The translations under genes were made by a program, and so were the position numbers. DNA of 20,079 nucleotides from DASUZD01 sp036377055 (lineage in GTDB: Bacteria; Actinomycetota; Thermoleophilia; Gaiellales; Gaiellaceae): NCBI GenBank assembly GCA_036377055.1, contig DASUZD010000120.1:1-20079 (forward strand), given 5' to 3'. Shown here one piece after another: positions 19,270 to 20,079 of this stretch; position 1 is the first letter of the stretch; each line of letters starts with the position of its first letter. The notes under the pieces were generated by a model, which made no database searches, had not been told where the DNA came from, and saw only the letters and a program-made list of their open reading frames with translations.

Positions 19270-20079
19270 TGACCTGGCAACGGCTCTGGGCGCTGGCGCG
19301 CCGCTACTGGTTCGACGCGTCGGTCGTCGTCGCCGTCGGTGTCGGCCTCTACGAGACGACCAGCCGGCAGAACGACCTGAACGGCCCTAGAGGCCCGCTG
19401 TGGTTCGACGTGCTGGCGGTTCTCGCCACCGTCCTGCCGCTGTTCGCGCGTCGCCGGTGGCCGTTCGCAGCGCCGACGGCGGTGGGCATCGTGATCGGCG
19501 CGGCCTCGTTCGTCGACCGGGGGTTCATGCACCAGCTCATGCCGCCTCTCGCCGGGTTCGCGGCCGCCTTCCTCGTTGCGATGGTGAGAGATCGCTCCCA
19601 GGCGATCGCGGGCCTCGCGATCGGAGTGGGCGTGATCGCCGTCGCGGCCCACAACGACCCGACGGGAGGCGCGAGCAACTTCGTCTTCGTCAGCGTCGTC
19701 TTCACGATCATCTGGACGGTCGGCTTCGCGATCGGCCGCAAGTTCCACGAAGCCGACGGTCCAGGCGACCGCGAAGAGGACTGCGAGCCACACGTAGTCG
19801 CCGCCGTTCTGCGTAGGATCGTTGTGGGACACGATGGCCGTGACGCCGATCCCGACCGCGAGACCGGCCACCGCCTGTGTGCGGTCACGAAGCGCGCCCA
19901 TCAGGACGAACGCGGCGATCGAGACCAGGATCGTGACGAGACCGTTGGGAATCAGCCTCCCGTCGACGAACGAGGCCGCGGCGATCACCACGCCCACCGT
20001 CACCGGCGCCCCGAACGGGAAGCGCCGGCGCGCGAGCAGCGGCGTCGTGAAGGCGATCACGGCGAGGATGTCGAACCAG
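19269..20079 (+). CDS. Sensor histidine kinase N-terminal membrane domain, broken and fused to antisense of a paralogue
   Basis: From the GTG at 19269 the frame reads VTWQRLWALARRYWFDASVV, then WFDVLAVLATVLPLFARRRWPF and several hydrophobic segments ending IIWTVGFAIGRKF (to about 19746). This is the N-terminal multi-span region of actinobacterial NarL/DesK-type sensor kinases, whose hallmark is a P-L-x-x-R-R-R-x-P after the second helix. A coiled linker and the HisKA_3 and ATPase domains should follow. Instead, the frame stays open to the window end only because it runs antisense through a second, inverted kinase fragment, giving a highly charged sequence with no kinase motifs. The true homology is therefore 19269-19746. 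If the junction is real this is a broken gene; if it is a chimera, the remainder is elsewhere in the genome. Confidence 0.55.
   Translation, partial: MTWQRLWALARRYWFDASVVVAVGVGLYETTSRQNDLNGPRGPLWFDVLAVLATVLPLFARRRWPFAAPTAVGIVIGAASFVDRGFMHQLMPPLAGFAAAFLVAMVRDRSQAIAGLAIGVGVIAVAAHNDPTGGASNFVFVSVVFTIIWTVGFAIGRKFHEADGPGDREEDCEPHVVAAVLRRIVVGHDGRDADPDRETGHRLCAVTKRAHQDERGDRDQDRDETVGNQPPVDERGRGDHHAHRHRRPEREAPAREQRRREGDHGEDVEP
19713..19763. repeat. Inverted repeat at the junction of two kinase fragments
   Basis: TGGACGGTCGGCTTCG (19713-19728) and CGAAGCCGACGGTCCA (19748-19763) are inverted arms matching at 15 of 16 positions around a 19-bp centre. Each arm encodes the same protein segment, W-T-V-G-F, on opposite strands, so the repeat comes from two homologous genes facing each other. 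Confidence 0.8.
19748..20079 (-). pseudogene. Second sensor histidine kinase N-terminal fragment, inverted, cut by junction and window edge
   Basis: On the minus strand from the window end the frame reads WFDILAVIAFTTPLLARRRF, then PFGAPVTVGVVIAAASFVDG, HNDPTQNGGDYVWLAV and AWTVGF, ending at about 19748. It is homologous to the plus-strand fragment: 27 of 39 residues are identical in the first block, counted by hand, yet it differs enough to be a separate paralogue. After WTVGF the frame continues to 19110 but only as antisense of the other fragment and has no kinase motifs. Its start codon lies beyond the window. Either both genes lost their catalytic halves or the junction is artificial. 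Confidence 0.5.

Noticed and set aside
1..20079. CRISPR array, tRNA, rRNA or insertion sequence
   Set aside because: No regularly spaced repeats, tRNA cloverleaf with conserved T-loop, rRNA segments or transposase motifs were noticed on either strand.

Overview
The window is high-GC DNA with short gaps, frequent 4-nt start/stop overlaps, GTG/TTG starts and TAnnnT -10 boxes placed directly in front of GTG starts. This, together with a secreted beta-propeller protein carrying repeats of the GALRQLPG..GC type, points to a soil actinobacterium, possibly of the Thermoleophilia (Gaiellales/Solirubrobacterales). The phylum is reasonably supported; the class is an inference from protein flavour. No rRNA, tRNA, CRISPR array, transposase or phage gene was seen.

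Region A (1-11124) is a divergent one-carbon module. Leftward from a shared control region at about 5424-5502 run formate-tetrahydrofolate ligase (fhs), a predicted nucleotidyltransferase, a calcineurin-type metallophosphoesterase, an APC-family permease, a small dimeric alpha/beta-barrel protein and the start of an iron-containing alcohol dehydrogenase cut by the window edge. Rightward run a GntR/FCD regulator, an 840-residue dimethylglycine/sarcosine dehydrogenase-like flavoprotein with a C-terminal GcvT-type folate domain, EtfB, EtfA and a DUF899 protein. The logic is coherent: a methylated amine is imported and oxidatively demethylated, the methyl carbon passes to tetrahydrofolate, electrons pass to the dedicated ETF, and Fhs connects the folate pool to formate and ATP. 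A perfect 6-bp inverted repeat (5481-5501) overlapping the regulator's -10 box is the likely operator.

Region B (11125-13279) is an ArsR-type regulator followed by an MFS exporter, with a palindrome in front of the regulator and a possible hairpin terminator after the exporter.

Region C (13280-17020) is a restriction-modification island of visibly lower GC. It holds a leftward cytosine-5 DNA methyltransferase and a GHKL (MutL/Hsp90-like) ATPase fused to a PD-(D/E)XK nuclease domain, with a Vsr-type endonuclease on the opposite strand. This matches the MutL/MORC-like class of R-M systems predicted by comparative genomics, and it was probably acquired horizontally.

Region D (17021-20079) has a secreted beta-propeller protein with a cysteine pair in each repeat, a convergent SRPBCC protein, and at the right edge an unusual structure. 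Two different but homologous N-terminal halves of sensor histidine kinases face each other and are broken at the same homologous point, across a near-perfect inverted repeat centred at about 19738. That is either a real rearrangement or an assembly/amplification chimera.
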